Made by a program: the position numbers and the translations under genes. A stretch of DNA of 64,000 nt, taken from the NCBI GenBank assembly GCA_036562185.1, contig DATCKN010000012.1:1-64000 (forward strand), in the 5' to 3' direction. Under the pieces are notes generated by a model. It saw only the letters and a program-made list of their open reading frames with translations, ran no database searches and was not told where the DNA came from. Positions 62,229 to 64,000 of the stretch are shown in pieces. The number at the start of each line of letters is the position of its first letter. Positions within the stretch are counted from its first letter, which is position 1. The stretch comes from Thermoclostridium sp036562185. Its GTDB lineage: Bacteria > Bacillota > Clostridia > DSM-8532.

Positions 62229-62732
62229 ATGTTTGAGATAAAGGAAATAAAAGCTGAGAATAAAAATGAATTATACAACCAGATAAATACTTATCTTACA
62301 GGCTTAATCGGTGATGACTCCGACTGGCTTGCAGGTATATCAAATGCATGTTCGCTTTTAAACCAAACCCTTTCAGATATTAACTGGGTGGGTTTTTACC
62401 TGTGGAAAGGAAATGAACTTGTTTTAGGACCGTTTCAGGGAAAACCGGCATGTATCAGAATAGGCCTTGGTAAAGGTGTATGCGGTACTGCTGCAAAGAC
62501 AAGAGAAGTTCAGGTCGTGGAAGACGTGGAACTGTTTCCCGGGCATATTGCATGTGACAGTGCATCAAGGTCTGAAATAGTAATACCAATAATCAAAGAA
62601 GAAAAGCTTATAGGTGTTCTGGATATAGACAGCCCTATAAAAGCCCGTTTTGATAAACAGGATGCGCAGGGGTTGTCCGAATTTGTTAATATTTTAAACA
62701 AATATCTGGACTGGCCAGATACTTTTGTATAA
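62229..62732 (+). CDS. msrC: Free methionine-(R)-sulfoxide reductase (GAF domain)
   Basis: 167-residue GAF-fold enzyme that reduces free methionine-R-sulfoxide. The three redox cysteines C75, C85 and C109 (KPACIRIG, KGVCGTAA, HIACDSAS) are spaced 10 and 24 apart, the same as C84/C94/C118 of the Escherichia coli enzyme as I recall it; NWVGFYLW is the other family hallmark. ACAGGGTGAT lies before ATG 62229. It follows the aldolase after 24 bases and may be cotranscribed. Confidence 0.92.
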   Translation: MFEIKEIKAENKNELYNQINTYLTGLIGDDSDWLAGISNACSLLNQTLSDINWVGFYLWKGNELVLGPFQGKPACIRIGLGKGVCGTAAKTREVQVVEDVELFPGHIACDSASRSEIVIPIIKEEKLIGVLDIDSPIKARFDKQDAQGLSEFVNILNKYLDWPDTFV

Positions 62733-62736
62733 ATCT

Positions 62737-63147
62737 TCAGTATTCATTTTTTGAAGCTTTAATCCACAGAAGCTTTACCATACCCCAGCCAACAAGCGCG
62801 TAGATTGCCATTGCGATTATGGTGGCGGGATCAAACACAGATCTTGCTGACAGGCCTGTTGTGGATACCGGGTTGAATATGCCTGAAAAAGGTGCTATGA
62901 AAATACCCGTTATGGCATATAAAAATGATGTGAATCCACTTCTGGGATTGGCTCCAAGCAGCATGAAAATAAACCTTAGGCCCAGCAGGGTTTCAATCAC
63001 TCCAAGTATATAGTAGATTATGCTTTTGGCCTTGAAATACCAGGTGGGCGTATGTTCGCGCTCTATAACTGCATTGCCTGAAGTTTGCCTTGAAAGGTGG
63101 ACCACATTATCTTTTTTTTCCTGTGAAGTTTCTCTTGCATGATCCAT
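62737..63147 (-). CDS. YggT-family membrane protein
   Basis: 136 residues: a polar N-terminal 40 residues, then three to four membrane helices (IIYYILGVIETLLGLRFIFM; FTSFLYAITGIFIAPFSGIF; TIIAMAIYALVGWGMVKLL). YggT proteins are small membrane proteins linked to osmotic tolerance or cell-division clusters; function is poorly known. I chose the ATG at 63147 because AAGGGG is eight bases upstream; the ATG at 63153 is too close to it. It converges tail to tail with msrC with a four-base gap. Confidence 0.85.
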   Translation of the reverse strand: MDHARETSQEKKDNVVHLSRQTSGNAVIEREHTPTWYFKAKSIIYYILGVIETLLGLRFIFMLLGANPRSGFTSFLYAITGIFIAPFSGIFNPVSTTGLSARSVFDPATIIAMAIYALVGWGMVKLLWIKASKNEY

Positions 63148-63375
63148 TATCATTACCCCTTGTATAATTTATATTGTATGAAACCATGGCAGTTATTGTG
63201 TCTCGAAATATTATGTTTATTCCTTAGTATTTTCGGAAAATGGTTTATTTATTCATTCTGAAATTTCCTGCAATTATAACCGGAGGTATTAACATAGTGG
63301 TGCCAGAAATGAAAAGAAGCACAATATAAGTTTTATTCATATAATGTTATGTAGTCTTTTTTGCGGAGGTTTGTA

Positions 63376-63960
63376 ATGCACGATTATTATGCGATGCAAT
63401 CATACTCACCGGTGTATGGGTATAGCGGAATGCGTATGCCGTCCAGGAACAGCTGGCAATATTACTCTGCTCAGCAGTCGTCACCCATGATACAACAACC
63501 TCAAAGGGTTATAAGAGGGTTTGCACCATATACATACCCTCAAAATTTCATGGATGCTTTGGAACTAATACGGGAAGCTGTAAAAGGTGAAGCTGAAGAC
63601 AGGGCATTTTACGAGTATTTGCTTGAAAATGCCCCTGACGATGAGGCAAGAGAGATAATCAGAGGAATACGGGATGATGAAATAAATCACTTTTTCCTGT
63701 TTGGACAGGTATACAATGTTTTGACGGGACAAACACTTACATCACAGGAAGAAGCTGAGTTTGAAGAACCTGATTCATATTGCGCGGGCATTGCAAGTGC
63801 AATTATCGGAGAACAGGATGCGGTTAAAAGGTACAGGCGAATTCTCTATGCACTTAACGACAGAGTATTAATCAACGTATTGACAGATATAATAACTGAT
63901 GAAATAAGGCACGGGATACTGTACAATTATTTGTATTCCAAGGCAAAATGTTCGGTTTAG
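63376..63960 (+). CDS. Ferritin-like (rubrerythrin-type) protein with Tyr/Gln/Ser-rich N-terminus
   Basis: 194 residues. The first 50 are Tyr/Ser/Gln/Pro-rich (HDYYAMQSYSPVYGYSG), followed by a four-helix ferritin-like domain with candidate iron ligands in EAEDRAFYEYLL, IRDDEINHFFLF, IGEQDAVKRYRRI and ITDEIRHGILYNYL. Such proteins occur as small diiron proteins and in clostridial spore coats. ATG 63376 is preceded by GCGGAGG. No partner gene is visible before the window ends 40 bases later. Confidence 0.85.
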   Translation: MHDYYAMQSYSPVYGYSGMRMPSRNSWQYYSAQQSSPMIQQPQRVIRGFAPYTYPQNFMDALELIREAVKGEAEDRAFYEYLLENAPDDEAREIIRGIRDDEINHFFLFGQVYNVLTGQTLTSQEEAEFEEPDSYCAGIASAIIGEQDAVKRYRRILYALNDRVLINVLTDIITDEIRHGILYNYLYSKAKCSV

Positions 63961-64000
63961 AAAATCCGTTTACATCGGGTAAGTGCTGTCTGTTAGAGTT

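Overview
This window looks like a chromosomal segment of a low-GC, Gram-positive, spore-forming, plant-polysaccharide-degrading anaerobe of class Clostridia. The evidence is a Spo0A with family-typical motifs, A/T-rich spacers, strong AGGAGG-type ribosome binding sites with frequent GTG/TTG starts, lipoprotein-type glycosidases, and a three-gene soluble biotin transcarboxylase. A relative of the Acetivibrio/Ruminiclostridium/Thermoclostridium group is my inference. Almost every gene is on the + strand; only a CapA-family gene and a YggT-family gene are on the minus strand. I saw no insertion sequence, prophage or CRISPR array.

Bases 1-1000 hold a VanY-type carboxypeptidase with an unclear 5' end and two tRNA genes (Gly-TCC, Arg-TCT) behind a near-consensus promoter. 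Bases 1000-13540 hold the rimP-nusA-rnpM-rplGA-infB-rbfA-nrnA-truB-ribF translation/RNA operon, followed by a class B penicillin-binding protein and a PspC/LiaF-like envelope pair. Bases 13700-20400 hold spo0A, mnmM, a transcarboxylase triad and pgi. Bases 20600-23040 hold a membrane-free histidine kinase and infC-rpmI-rplT behind an attenuator-like leader. Bases 23300-30600 hold the cdaA-cdaR-...-glmM locus, here interrupted by two phosphate importers and a PhoU-like protein. Then come a GNAT acetyltransferase and a UvrD-type helicase.

Bases 33860-51960 are the accessory heart of the window, a carbohydrate-utilisation locus. It has two GH43 arabinan-type enzymes (one probably cytoplasmic, one lipoprotein) and a long operon. 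The operon encodes a giant solute-binding protein fused to two carbohydrate-binding-like modules, a permease pair, a membrane-anchored six-bladed NHL propeller with TPR, a YIP1-family membrane protein, a large membrane-anchored DUF5696-like protein that may be a glycosidase, a second permease pair, a second (lipoprotein) solute-binding protein and a CBM35-GH26 beta-mannanase lipoprotein. It ends in a decayed GH130 mannoside phosphorylase. No ABC ATPase and no regulator are encoded in it. I consider the propeller/YIP1/DUF5696 module between two importers the most likely under-described system here.

Bases 52100-63960 hold an HD-domain protein, a two-gene activase/DUF2229 system of the 2-hydroxyacyl-CoA dehydratase type, a sirtuin, CapA, an IlvD/Edd dehydratase plus DapA-like aldolase (probable sugar-acid pathway), free-methionine-(R)-sulfoxide reductase, YggT and a ferritin-like protein. 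Family names come from motif recognition without database search; substrates of transporters and GH subfamilies are inference.
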